This document shows positions 1-11,257 of a DNA stretch of 64,000 nt, piece by piece. The translations under genes were made by a program, and so were the position numbers. This DNA is from Haematobia irritans. Lineage: Eukaryota; Arthropoda; Insecta; Diptera; Muscidae. The notes below the pieces were generated by a model. The model saw only the letters and a list, made by a program, of their open reading frames with translations, searched no databases and was not told the origin of the DNA. The first letter of the stretch is position 1. Every line of letters begins with the position of its first letter. The stretch lies in contig NC_134400.1 of assembly GCF_050003625.1 (NCBI RefSeq), positions 55,680,066-55,744,065 on the forward strand, read 5' to 3'.

Positions 1-480
1 CCACGTCCACAGTAAATTTGTAGTAAATCGGAGAAGTTAAGTTTTGCCACGAGCAAAAGAGAGTTTCCGTTTCCCGTCTAAATATTGAAAAATAAAGTAT
101 CGGATCTTTGTTTATTGGACACAACTAACTTTCCCTGAAAATTTCAAGCAAATCGAAACTTCGACCCAATTTTCCAAAAGTCGGACAAAGGGGAGCTCCC
201 CCTCCCCGTCTTTGTAAATTTCTATTAAATCGAAGAAGTTAAGTTTTTCCACTAGACGTTGAAAAAAGTCGAACAAAGGGCAATACCCCTCACAGACCAA
301 ATTTCGAAGAATAAAACAGCGGATCTTTTTCTAGAGGCCTTCCTTGAAAATTTCAAAACGGAGGACTTAAGTGCAATTTTCAAAAAGCTGGGCAAAGTAA
401 TTGTCACGATCAACTTCTAATTTCCTTGAAAATTCCAAATGATTCGGTTAAGCCATTTCCGAGCATACCACAAACATACA
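1..480. repeat. Degenerate ~120-bp tandem repeat
   Basis: The sequence repeats phrases such as GAAAATTTCAAG, AAATCGGAGAAG and AAATATTGAAAAATAAAGTA at roughly 110-220 bp spacing. The same phrases recur at 60830-61460 with about 120-bp spacing, so both belong to one tandem family. No coding capacity is visible. Confidence 0.55.
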
Positions 481-484
481 AACT

Positions 485-1935
485 AACAAAAACAAATATA
501 TACGGCCGTAAGTTCGGCCAGGCCGAATCTTATGTACCCTCAACCATGGATTGCGTAAAAATTTCTACTAAAGACGGTCATCCACAATTTAATTACTTGG
601 GTTGCGGCCGATGCAAGGCATTTTAAAACTTCTTAACATCATCTTCTAAATTGTAAGTTAGCCAATGCGGGATATATATTAGACAAAAGAAAGGTCGGTT
701 AAATACGTATATATTCAGTTCTTGACCGGTATATATAGGGATGAAATAATTACGAACCGATATAACCTTTTGTGCGGTAATTATAGAGCCAGAATTGAAA
801 TATGGGGGCTATATACAATTAGGAACACGAGTCTACCAAAAATGACAGATTTTTTACTGTTTGGTAGATTGGTAGAATTCTTAATGTTTTCGAAGATTTT
901 GCAAAATATTCCTCTTCATACATTTTCTATAGAAATTATATTTTGACAAAAATTCCTAAAGAAACAATATGTTGACAAATTTTTCTATAGAAATAAACTT
1001 TTGACAAAATTTTCTATAGAAATAAAATTTTGTCAAAATTTTCTATAGAAATAAAATTTTGTCAAAATTTTCTATAGAAATCTACAATTTTGACAAAATT
1101 TTCTATGGCAATAAAATTTAGGTAGATTATTTTTGGCTCGACTGGCAATCGCGATTTTTCTGTGATTGTGGATCGGTTTATCTGGGGGCTATATATAACT
1201 ATAGATCGATACTGACAAATTTTAGCATGGTTGTTATCGGCCATATACTAGCGCAATGTACCAAACTTCAACCGGATCGGATAAATTTTGCTCCTCCAAG
1301 AGGCTCAAGAGGTCAAATCCGGTGTATATGGGGGCTATATATAATTATGAACAGATATGGACCAATTTGTGCATGATTGTTACAGACCATATACTAACAC
1401 TATGTACCAAATTTCAGCCGGATCGGATGAAATTTGCTTCTCTTAGAAACTCCGCAAGCCAAATCAGAGTATCGGTTTATATGGGTGCTATATATAATTA
1501 TGGACCGATGTGGACCAATTTTTACAAGGTTATTCAGACCATATACCAATATAATGTACCAAATTTCAGCCGGATCGGATGAAATTTGCTTCTCTTTGAG
1601 GCTCCGCAAGCTAAATCTAGGGATAGGTTCATATGGGGGCTATATGTAATTATCCACCGATGTGGACCAATTTGTGACTAGTTGTTGGCGACCATATACT
1701 TATGCCATGTACCAAATTTCAGCCGGATCGGATGAAATTTGCTTCTCTTAGAGGATCCGCAAGCCAAATCTGGGGGTCCGTTTATATGGGGGCTATACGT
1801 AAAAGTGAACCGATATGGCCCATTTGCAATATCATCCGACCTACATCAATAACAACTACTTGTGCCAAGTTTCAAGTCGATAGCTTGTTTCGATCGGAAG
1901 TTAGCGTGATTTCAACAGACGGACGGACGGACACG
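485..1935 (-). mobile_element. DINE-1/HINE-like element, copy 1
   Basis: The hairpin terminus (GGCCGTAAGTTCGGCC next to AGGCCGAA) lies at about 495-525 and is followed by TACCCTCAACCATGGATTGCG. Next come a 29-bp-type array (900-1110), the phrase 'tttttggctcgactggcaa', and several 153-bp-type monomers (about 1140-1900) each containing TATGGGGGCTATA. The copy runs into a run of GACG units, the reverse strand of (GTCY)n. A terminal hairpin, central tandem repeats near 150 bp and a (GTCY)n run match DINE-1/Helentron-associated elements as I know them; assignment is by architecture only. The distal end is disrupted after 1931. Confidence 0.6.
900..1110. repeat. 29-bp palindromic tandem array
   Basis: Diverged units contain the 12-bp palindrome TTTCTATAGAAA alternating with TTTTGACAAAATTTT. 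Spacing is about 29 bp. Confidence 0.75.
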
Positions 1936-2224
1936 CTGCATTGAGTTAGCGTTAGTTCTTCAGGTAAGATGCTATGTTGGTATTTCGGATTTCATTTTTA
2001 ATTTTTTTTTTTAAATAACGTTTATCCCTACATAAAAACTTTTTGAATGATACTTCAAACTATATTATTTTATTATTTTATCAAACTATTTTACGATAAA
2101 ATGCTAGTTTGAAGCACACACAAAGAAAAAAAAAAACGTTTGGAAAACGTGTACCGAAAACGTTTTTCTTTTGTTAGAGTTTTTTGAATTTCTTCGAAAA
2201 TTTTAAACTTTTATCACCAAAAAA

Positions 2225-2460
2225 ATTCTATTTCTATAGAAATAAAATTTGGAACAAATTTTCTATAGAAATAAAATTTGAAAAAAATTTTCTATAGAAA
2301 TAAAATGTTGACAAAATTTTCTATAGAAATAAAATTTTGACAAAATTTACTATAAAAATAAAATTTTGACAAAATTTTCTATAGAAATAAAATTTTGACA
2401 AAATTTTCTATAGAAATAACATTTTGACAATGTTTTCTATAAAAATACAATTTTGGTAAA
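2225..2460. repeat. 29-bp palindromic tandem array
   Basis: About eight units of the TTTCTATAGAAA plus TTTTGACAAAATTTT repeat. It ends in 'ttttttggctcgtgatttc', where it joins a DINE-like terminus. Confidence 0.8.
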
Positions 2461-2471
2461 TTTTTTGGCTC

Positions 2472-2632
2472 GTGATTTCAACAGACGGACGGACGGACAT
2501 GCTCAGATCGACTCAGAATTTCACCACGACCCAGAATATATATACTTTATGGGGTCTTAGAGCAATATTTCGATGTGTTACAAACGGAATGACAAAGTTA
2601 ATATACCCCCATCCTATGGTGGAGGGTATAAA
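2472..2632 (-). mobile_element. DINE-like 5' terminus fragment
   Basis: Contains the GACG run, ATCGACTCAGAATTTCACC, TATATATACTTTATGGGG and the terminal GGTGGAGGGTATAAAAA. The matching region in other copies starts TATACCCTCCACCAT and can fold back on itself. The first 25 bases (GTGATTTCAACAGACGGACG and on) duplicate 1907-1931. Confidence 0.7.
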
Positions 2633-3063
2633 AATGAAACCCGAAATACCAAAATATCATCTTACCTGAAGAACTAATGCCAACTCAATGCAGCGGGCGC
2701 TTAGAAAGATTGCTGGGAACCCCAAACTGCTGCGTCTAGACTTTAATTTCCGTCCATTAAATTATTGAAGGTAGGGATTAAAACCCCTACAAATCTATGA
2801 TTCAGGGTATATCATATTTGGCCTATGCCGAAATCTGAGTAATTTCCATTTGTTATTAATACCTTGAAATGCTTATAATTTAAACATTGAAATACACTAT
2901 GGACCAAAGAATCGAACGAACTATTCGATTGTATGTCTCTACCATCCATTCGAACACTCGAACTCATCATGTGTCTGCCCTTGTGTGTTAACTTTCGAAT
3001 CGTGGTAAAGCATTGTTCTGCCTTAATACAAAACCACTTGAAATGTGACGGGTCAAGTTGGAA

Positions 3064-3448
3064 ATGCAAATACCTGAAACTGACACATATTGGCAATACA
3101 AATTTGGAAAAATGGACGTTAAAGGACGAGTGAGTACATATACAAATACAAACCAGCTTGTGCACACACAAGCACCCTTATATAAGCACTTACCTTAGGT
3201 GTGAATGTGCACATGGAAGAGTACGCTTGTGTTGGATTAGTCTTTGGCCAAGTTATTATTGGTGTTTATACGTCTTTTAATTTGACAATATTCGATTTAT
3301 TTATTGTTTTTTCGTTGGTCCACAGAGAAATTCAAGTGGCTATGAGTTAGTGTACCAACAGCTTCATCAACCACATGTGGGCGAGCAATTGTTCATGTCG
3401 GAAGTGAAAATCAATTTAAAGCTGATGATTGGTATACCCGACAAATAA
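3064..3448 (+). CDS. Candidate two-exon small gene, unknown product
   Basis: Seen: an open frame from ATG 3064 ends at 3129 directly before a perfect donor GTGAGT (3130). After 196 bp a pyrimidine-rich stretch ends in TCCACAG (3325). The frame then continues in phase for 40 codons from 3326 to TAA at 3446-3448. Exon 1 begins MQIPETDTYWQYKFGK; exon 2 includes GYELVYQQLHQPHVGEQLF. An in-frame stop at 3046-3048 limits upstream extension. The stop codon overlaps an AATAAA hexamer. The total would be about 62 residues. No family is recognised and no signal peptide or membrane segment is visible. The surroundings are low-copy within this window, unlike most of it. A chance pairing of open frames with splice-like motifs remains possible. 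Confidence 0.28.
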
Positions 3449-4475
3449 AGGAAACGGAAATGGATTTCTATTGTTATTGTTGATGATTATAAAACATTGA
3501 CAATGGCTACAACTAAGAACATTCGGAATTTTGCATATTCCGGATATGCTAAATGACAACACGGATGGAAAAAATTGTGTTTTTATACTTTTCGGTATAA
3601 AAATATGTATTTGTGATTCAAATTTTCAACACAAGCTAGCATATCAAAAATGTTTGTGAGATTGACAAGTAAATCTGAAGGAACATTATGTTTGATAAAT
3701 CAATTTTTCTTAAATGAGTACATACAAATATGCATCAATTTGGAAATTTCATATAAACATACGAGTATATATGTTTAAAAATGTCAGCGAGAGAGAGAGA
3801 GACAGTAAAGAGAAAGTATTGAAGATGGCGACATAACACAATGAGAGATTAACATGAGAGCAAATGTTAGCTTGCTAACAAAGAAAATTTGTAGTAGACA
3901 CATCAGAAAAATCTGTTAAAACAACAAGAAGTCTGCCGAAAAATGGAAATAAGCCAATATCAATGGATTAGCAGAAAGTGTTTAGCTAGTTTTTAAAGTC
4001 GATAACACAAAATTATGTTTAACATGCTTGAGAGCCAAATTTTTAATACATTATTTTTAAATGCAATCATATAACGTTCACAAACTGGTACAACGATTTT
4101 TTGAATATTTCAAATACGCGACAATATTCTTTACAGCAATTAAACTAATTTGATTCAGTAAAATTCCCTAAACTGAATGTATTGCAACCACGGTTGCCAC
4201 CCGAGCCAAAACTAATCTATCAAAATTTGAAGAAAATTCTACAAAAAAACTAACAAACAATTTTTTTTATTTCTATGGAAATATAATTTCTATACCGCTC
4301 ATGTGAATGCTGACAGATTCATTCCAGTGACAGTTCATTTTATTGTTTACATACTTAAAAAAAAAGTATTTTGATCTAACCCAACAATTAATAACAATAA
4401 AATTTGAAACACTTAAATATTCAGAAATAAAGTTCTTCGTGAATTAATTCAAGTTTGATAAAGTGATTATATACA
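3449..4475. other. Non-coding AT-rich stretch with repeat fragments
   Basis: No gene seen. 3565-3870 resembles the ATGTT-rich family at 7048 and 60276 (ATATGT and AACATA motifs followed by a GAGAGAGAGAGA run). 4195-4300 carries 'ggttgccacccgagccaaaa' plus a degenerate 29-bp unit, as found inside DINE-like elements. Confidence 0.5.
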
Positions 4476-4560
4476 GTAATCCCTCGATTTACGTCGTGAT
4501 TGGTTCCAGACTTTGACGCCGTTAATCGAATCGATGTAAACCGAATTAAACTTTGCTCAT
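4476..4560 (+). mobile_element. Relic of a pogo/Tigger-like TIR
   Basis: CAGTAATCCCTCGATTTACG followed by TCGTGATTGGTTCCAG resembles the ends of pogo/Tigger-type Tc1-mariner elements. No matching opposite end or transposase is visible nearby, so this is an orphan end. Confidence 0.35.
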
Positions 4561-4649
4561 ACTTACTCCTAAGTGCATTTAATTATGTATGTTTAACAAT
4601 TCTAAATTTCTAACTTACATTTTTTTGTATTATGTATACTTTACCAACG

Positions 4650-4800
4650 ATGGCGACCGGACATATCCACCAAACGGACATATCGCCCAAAATGATCTTT
4701 GGGCGTTATGACTTCCATTGGGGCGGTTACATCGCCCAATTTTTGTTTGGGCTTTATGTCCTCCCTCATCGCGGTCATATGTCCCAAAAAATAGGCGGTC
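4650..4800. repeat. Cluster of short hairpins
   Basis: CGCCCAAA is followed six bases later by TTTGGGCG, and GCCCAA by TTTGGGC. GGACATAT and TATGTCC lie further out in inverted orientation. The stretch is open in one frame, but the hairpins better explain its composition. Confidence 0.5.
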
Positions 4801-5287
4801 AAAACGCCCAATATTTCACCCAGAAAAAAGTGTCTTCGAAACTAAAGGAAAAAATGTTCATCAATTTAGTTTAGCCATTTTATATCCATTAAGTTAAATT
4901 TTTGTTTGAAATAATAAAATTTACTTGTTTCAGTAAAAAAAATCCTAAAATGAAAGCAGTTAGGAATAGTTCATTAACTAGAATAAGGCATGGAATTTTA
5001 CTAATACTGTTTTCTTCGCTGGGTGTAAGAATTTACTACTGAACAAGAAAATTTTATTCACTGATGACAAAGCATTCGTAAGTTTCCTCAAATTTAGTAA
5101 AATTTCTAATAAAATGATAATTCTGACTTCCTTTATTATAGAAAGCTTATCATACATACGAATAACAATTGGCATAGAAAAATATTTTAGTTCCTTCGTA
5201 CTAAGAATTATTCAATCCTTTCAAAACTTAAGGAAACACATTTGTTAGAATATAGGAAATTTTCCTATATTTCTTTTGTCTACCTGT

Positions 5288-5318
5288 AATCGATACCTGT
5301 CATCGATGTAATCGATAT
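5288..5318. promoter_or_regulatory. Triple ATCGAT cluster (DRE-like)
   Basis: Three ATCGAT hexamers occur within about 30 bp (ATCGATACC, ATCGATG, ATCGATATG). The Drosophila DRE core is TATCGATA, so this could be a DREF-type promoter element. It lies about 210 bp upstream of an intron-like segment. Functional status is inference. Confidence 0.3.
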
Positions 5319-5526
5319 GTTTGCGCGTGGGTTGCTTTCTAGTTGGAATCGCGTTGTTATGGTATACTGAGAGATTGTTAAAAAATAATATAGTAAAATA
5401 ATATACTAAATAACAAATAAAAAATAAAATAAAATAATAAATAATATAACAAATAAAAAATAAAATATTTTAAATTAGTGAGAATTTTTTTTTGAAAATT
5501 ATTAAACGTAAATATCAATATTCGTA

Positions 5527-5656
5527 ATGGTGTACAAAGAAAGAAAACACCAACAGAATAACAACCCCTTCATTCATCAGGTAACATTCAGGACGCTAAC
5601 CTTTTGTGAAAAAATTGGTTTATGATTTTTTATATTTGTAGGTATTGAAATTGTAA
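5527..5656 (+). CDS. Candidate two-exon mini-ORF inside a TIR element
   Basis: ATG 5527 opens 18 codons (MVYKERKHQQNNNPF and on) to a CAG followed by GTAACA at 5581. A 61-bp intron-like segment contains the branch-site match GCTAAC (5595-5600) and ends in TTTGTAG (5641). The frame then continues GTA TTG AAA TTG and stops at 5654-5656. Downstream are AATAAA motifs (about 5741 and 5771). The very short product suggests a captured host promoter and first exon, not a functional protein. The surrounding 1351-bp element has no transposase. Confidence 0.22.
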
Positions 5657-6292
5657 AAGGAGGACAAAATCGTTAGGCAGCAACTTATTAGAAGTGAAAG
5701 GTACAAGAAGAAGAAAAACATAACATAAATAGTGGAATAATAAACTAATAGTTCGATGATGTTGATTCTTAATAAATATATTTAATATATAAATAAAACA
5801 TGTCTTTTATTGAAGAAAAAATTGCCTATATAAATAAATAAAATTGTATTTAAAAACGAAGATAAGCAGTTCTAATTTTGAAGTAAAAGGTTTACCACAA
5901 ATATGTAAGTTTTATCCAAATGAATGAAAAAAGTTCAATAAAATCAATCCATATATGATTTCAATTCAGTTAAATTTTTTCATTCTGTAGTATAGTGGTA
6001 TATAAATATAGGAAAATGTTAACTAATATATGGAATGCGTTCTACCTAATTTCTACCAAAATCACATCGTTCAAACAAATAAAAATGTCTTTGGCGCTAT
6101 ACGAAGTTCAACTTTCTTCGCAATGAGTTCATTTTAACTTAAAGAAGGGGTCACTTTTTTCTGGGTGTTTATGGGGAAAATTGATCAAAAACTGGTCTAA
6201 ATGAAGTAGTTTTGATCCCCAATTTTGGAAAACTAAATACGTACGGTAATTCAAAATGCTGTAACTAGAAAGACAGTGCAGACCTCGTGGTA

Positions 6293-6690
6293 CACTAAAA
6301 AAATATTGACCTAATGTGGAAAATTATGAAACTTAAATTTTAGGAATCGAAATTTACCCAAAATTAAGGACAAAATTCTTTAAAATAATGACATTTTAAT
6401 TAAATGATAGCTTATAATCCTTGCTTCAAAAATGTTTTCCATTAAATTTAGGACACAAATCTTGAAAATTTCCGTCTCTCTTCTGAAGTTGTAGATCTTT
6501 GAAGTAAGGCAATTTTTCTTTAAAATAAAGAAAAACATGTTTAATTTAAAGAAGTCTTTTACTCAACTGACATATTGCATTTTTAAATTTAAGATAAAAT
6601 CGCTTCAAAAATAGGCTAAGTCTTATTTTAAGGAATTGCATCCTTGGTTTAAAGTTTTTTTTTTAACATTAGGAAAACTGTTTTCATTTC
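6293..6690 (+). repeat. Diverged relative of the 656-bp TIR family
   Basis: It begins TA then CACTAAAAAAATATTGACC, matching the CACTGAAAAAAATATTG end at 56198 and 58645. It shares AT-rich phrases such as TTTAAAATAAAG and AAACATGTTTAATTTAAAG. The right end is not clear. Confidence 0.45.
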
Positions 6691-6915
6691 TCATTCTCTC
6701 CAAATCGGGCGCGCGAATGCTTTTTTAAATTCGTCACATTCAGTTCATCGACACATTCTTGGAACTTTCGTTTTATTATCTTGTTCTAAACATTAAAATT
6801 GGAAAGAACTGAGATGATCGATGTGCTGCTGCAAATCGATCATCTCATTTCGTCACAATTTTCAGTTTAAAATACATAATTTTCAATTCAGCATTTGTCT
6901 GGTTTGTTCAAAAGA

Positions 6916-8270
<1,355 letters not shown>

Positions 8271-8275
8271 AAAAA

Positions 8276-8355
8276 TGTTCGGTCGGAGCAGGGATTGAAC
8301 CCACGACCCTTTGCATGCAAGGCAGACATGCTAACCACTGCTCCACGTGGCAAAC
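8276..8355 (-). mobile_element. tRNA-derived SINE head
   Basis: On the minus strand it reads GCCACGTGGAGCAGTGGTTAGC, with a B-box-like GGTTCAATCCC. It is the same head as the full SINE at 19188. The body is missing and a T-run follows in place of it. Confidence 0.7.
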
Positions 8356-8465
8356 AAATGTATGTTTCTGTTAAATAATGTTATGTTTGCATGGGCTCGT
8401 GGGCGCTGCAAACTATGCTATATAAATGTAACTTAAAACGATAATTATCTACTGGTGACTATAAC

Positions 8466-8545
8466 AACTACGTAGCCCAGTGGATAGTGTGTTGGCTTAC
8501 AAACTGTATGGTCCTCGGTCCGATTCTCCGTGCAGGCGAAAGGTA
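8466..8545 (+). mobile_element. Second tRNA-like SINE head
   Basis: TAGCCCAGTGG matches the RNA polymerase III A box, and GGTCCGATTCT about 45 bp later is a B-box-like motif. The sequence differs from the 8276 head. A tRNA pseudogene is the alternative; a full cloverleaf was not demonstrated. Confidence 0.5.
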
Positions 8546-8639
8546 AAATTTAAAAAATTTATAAAAGTGAATAATTTCTTCAACATTATTTGTATTACAG
8601 AGAAAGGTTCCAATAACTAAAAAATTTCGTGGAAGTGAA

Positions 8640-8823
8640 AATTACGAGTATGTTAGGGAATGAGCACAATCGTGTTTGGGAAAAATTCTTCCAAGCATAT
8701 AATATTTTTGGCTCAAAATGCTTCCAAACATATAATATGTTCACATAAAACAAACATATTAATGTTTCGGCAGTATGCAATAATATATTGCTTCCAAAAT
8801 ATGTTTGGAAAAGAAGTTTTTTT
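8640..8823. repeat. ATGTT-family fragment
   Basis: 'gcttccaaacatata' and 'aatgtttcggcagtat' are shared with 55930-56050. The fragment is cut by the assembly gap. Confidence 0.5.
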
Positions 8824-8923
8824 NNNNNNNNNNNNNNNNNNNNNNNNNNNNNNNNNNNNNNNNNNNNNNNNNNNNNNNNNNNNNNNNNNNNNNNNNNNNN
8901 NNNNNNNNNNNNNNNNNNNNNNN
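8824..8923. other. Assembly gap (100 N)
   Basis: Exactly 100 ambiguous bases, the usual placeholder for a gap of unknown size. Real distances across it are unknown. Confidence 0.99.
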
Positions 8924-9440
8924 AATGAAAATGTTCTTTTTGGATCCGGAAGTGGTGCAAAATTGACGCAGAAGCGATGAATTTAACATGGGCTTGTCAT
9001 AGGATGGAAGTCTTCCATTTCAACAGCCGTTGCACTGAATTTGCGTCACTTCTTTAGGTGTGATCCGCATTCAATATTTTGGATGTAAGTTAGAAAATTC
9101 TATGATATTTTGTCAAATAAATAATTTTTATAAGTTTTTATAATTTTTAATGGATTCTAACGCTTGTCGGAAACGTTTGACCTCAATATTTTCAAAAATT
9201 CACAATTTTTTTGAGATTGGATTTAGCATTTTTTTCGACAAAATTTAAATGACTTGTACCGTTTTATGAATTCTTACTCTGTTTTTAACCTATCTGAAAT
9301 AAAAAAAGTTAAAATTACCCATTAAAAGTATGAAAAAGCCATGTTATAAAAAATTGAATTAAAAGAATTTCCATGGTCGTTAAAATAAAGAACATCATAG
9401 GGAGTGTATCTTCTGGAAGTGCTTTTAAAGTTGAAGAACT
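8924..9440. repeat. Dispersed repeat, inverted copy at 57140-57700
   Basis: AATGAAAATGTTCTTTTTGG, GTGGTGCAAAATTG and CAACAGCCGTTGCA are found in reverse complement around 57540-57660. 'ggaagtgcttttaaagttg' near 9415 matches the other end near 57170. No reading frame is conserved. Confidence 0.65.
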
Positions 9441-9924
9441 TCCAAATTTTTTTTCTATAGAAATAAAATTTTCTATAGAAATAAAATTGTGGTAGATTTT
9501 TGGCTTGAGTGGCAACCATGATTATGAACCGATATGGACCAATTTTTGTGTGATTGGAGATTATGGACCGATGAGGACCAATTTTTGCATGGTCATTAGA
9601 TAACATATACCAATACCATGTACCAAATTTCAGCCGAATCGGATGAAATTTGCTTCTCTTAGCGGCCCCACAACCCAAGTCGGGGGATCGGTTTATAAAT
9701 GGGGGCTATATATAATTATGAACCGATGTGGACCAATTTTCGCATGGTTGTTAGAGACCATATATCAACACCATGCACCAAATTTCAGCCGCATCGGATG
9801 AAATATGCTTTTGTTAGAGGCTCCGGAAGCCAAATCTGAGGGTCCGTTTATATGGGGGCTATGCGAAAAAGTGGACCGATATGGCCCATTTGCAATACCA
9901 TATGACCTACATCACTAACAACTA
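9441..9924 (-). mobile_element. DINE-like element, internal 153-bp-type array
   Basis: Two 29-bp units are followed by monomers with TATGGGGGCTATA, 'gaccaatttttgcatgg' and 'aatttcagccg'. The array is interrupted at TA (9923-9924) by the rosa mariner and resumes at 10858. Confidence 0.65.
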
Positions 9925-10857
9925 AAGGGTGATTCTTTTGAGGTTAGGATTTTCATGCATTAGTATTTGACAGATCACGTGGGATTTCAGACATGGTGTC
10001 AAAGAGAAAGATGCTCAGTATGCTTTGACATTTCATCATGAATAGACTTACTAACGAGCAACGCTTGCAAATCATTGAATTTTATTACCAAAATCAGTGG
10101 CAGAAAATCCGCTTTTTTATCGACAAATTTTGTTCAGCGATGAGGCTCATTTCTGGTTGAATGGCTACGTAAATAAGCAAAATTGCCGCATTTGGAGTGA
10201 AGAGCAACCAGAAGCCGTTCAAGAACTGCCCATGCATCCCGAAAAATGCACTGTTTGGTGTGGTTTGTACGCTGGTGGAATCATTGGACCGTATTTTTTC
10301 AAAGATGCTGTTGGACGCAACGTTACGGTGAATGGCGATCGCTATCGTTCGATGCTAACAAACTTTTTGTTGCCAAAAATGGAAGAACTGAACTTGGTTG
10401 ACATGTGGTTTCAACAAGATGGCGCTACATGCCACACAGCTCGCGATTCTATGGCCATTTTGAGGGAAAACTTCGGAGAACAATTCATCTCAAGAAATGG
10501 ACCGGTAAGTTGGCCACCAAGATCATGCGATTTGACGCCTTTAGACTATTTTTTGTGGGGCTACGTCAAGTCTAAAGTCTACAGAAATAAGCCAGCAACT
10601 ATTCCAGCTTTGGAAGACAACATTTCCGAAGAAATTCGGGCTATTCCGGCCGAAATGCTCGAAAAAGTTGCCCAAAATTGGACTTTCCGAATGGACCACC
10701 TAAGACGCAGCCGCGGTCAACATTTAAATGAAATTATCTTCAAAAAGTAAATGTCATGGACCAATCTAACGTTTCAAATAAAGAACGGATGAGATTTTGC
10801 AAATTTTATGCGTTTTTTTTTTTTAAAAAGTTATCAAGCTCTTAACAAATCACCCTT
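9925..10857 (+). mobile_element. rosa-like (DD41D) mariner, internally deleted
   Basis: It begins AAGGGTGATTCTTTTGAGG and ends CAAATCACCCTT, giving imperfect TIRs that start AAGGGTGATT. TA flanks both sides (9923-9924 and 10858-10859). Removing the 933-bp element plus one TA restores the DINE-like sequence 'aacaactacttgtgcc' seen in other copies. The target is therefore older than the insertion. Confidence 0.88.
10038..10750 (+). pseudogene. Mariner transposase (DD41D), N-terminal domain deleted
   Basis: Tc1/mariner transposases bind TIRs through an N-terminal HTH pair and cut with a DDE/D catalytic domain in the nucleus. ATG 10038 starts MNRLTNEQRLQIIEFYYQNQ, the beginning of the HTH region. 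The frame then jumps at about 10097 into a 217-residue stretch holding the whole catalytic domain. First D lies in FSDEAHF, second in QQDGATCHTA, third in PLDYFLWG. Forty-one residues separate the second and third, so DD41D, the spacing of the rosa group. The link removes most of the DNA-binding domain and shifts frame. The usual length is near 345 residues, so about 110-130 are lost. All three catalytic aspartates remain, but no active protein can be made from this copy. Confidence 0.88.
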
Positions 10858-11257
10858 TACTTGTGCCAAGTTTCAAGTCGATAGCTTGTTTCGTTCGGAA
10901 GTTAGCGTGATTTCAACAGACGGACGGTCATGCTTAGATCGACTCAGAATTTCACTACGACCTAGAATATATATACTTTATGGGGTCTTAGAGCAATATT
11001 TCGATGTGTTACAAACGGAATGACAAAGTTAATATACCCCCCATCCTACACCCAGAAAAAGGGGCTCTAGTGCCAACTGAACTTTATTTTATTTAATTAT
11101 TTTTAAAAAATTTTCTTTAATTTGACAAAAAGTATTAACTTATTTGTAACATGTTGCAATTGGAAAACTATTTTAGTTAAAATTTTCTAAAATAAACCTA
11201 CATTTTCTTTCAAGCTGGGTTCACTTTTTTTGGGTGTATGGTGGTGGGTATAAAAAC
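10858..11257 (-). mobile_element. DINE-like 5' terminus with nested MITE
   Basis: It continues the 9441 copy: 'cttgtgccaagtttcaag', GACGGACGG, TCGACTCAGAATTTCACTAC and the GGTGGTGGGTATAAAAA end. The terminal hairpin is split at TA 11047-11048 by a MITE. Confidence 0.75.
11049..11236. mobile_element. 188-bp TIR MITE (CACCCAGAAAAA ends)
   Basis: The left end is CACCCAGAAAAAGGGG and the right end CTTTTTTTGGGTG. TA lies on both sides (11047-11048 and 11237-11238). Other DINE-like copies read 'catcctatggtgg' here, which is the empty site. It shares its ends with the 1351-bp element at 4817. Confidence 0.85.

Larger units (their letters stand above)
1934..2694. repeat. Segment bounded by ~65-bp inverted repeats
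   Basis: The left arm at about 1934-2000 (GCTGCATTGAGTTAGC, then TTAGTTCTTCAGGTAAGATG) reappears in reverse complement at about 2629-2694 with roughly five mismatches. Between the arms are an A/T-rich spacer containing a smaller hairpin (CTTCAAACTA near 2056 with TAGTTTGAAG near 2105), a 29-bp array and one DINE-like terminus. Confidence 0.65.
4817..6167. mobile_element. TIR element, CACCCAGAAAAAAGTG ends
   Basis: The left end CACCCAGAAAAAAGTG is matched by the reverse complement at the right end (CACTTTTTTCTGGGTG, ending at 6167). Dinucleotide TT flanks both ends (4815-4816 and 6168-6169). The length is 1351 bp and no transposase is encoded, so it is non-autonomous. The 188-bp element at 11049 shares the CACCCAGAAAAA end. 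Confidence 0.65.
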
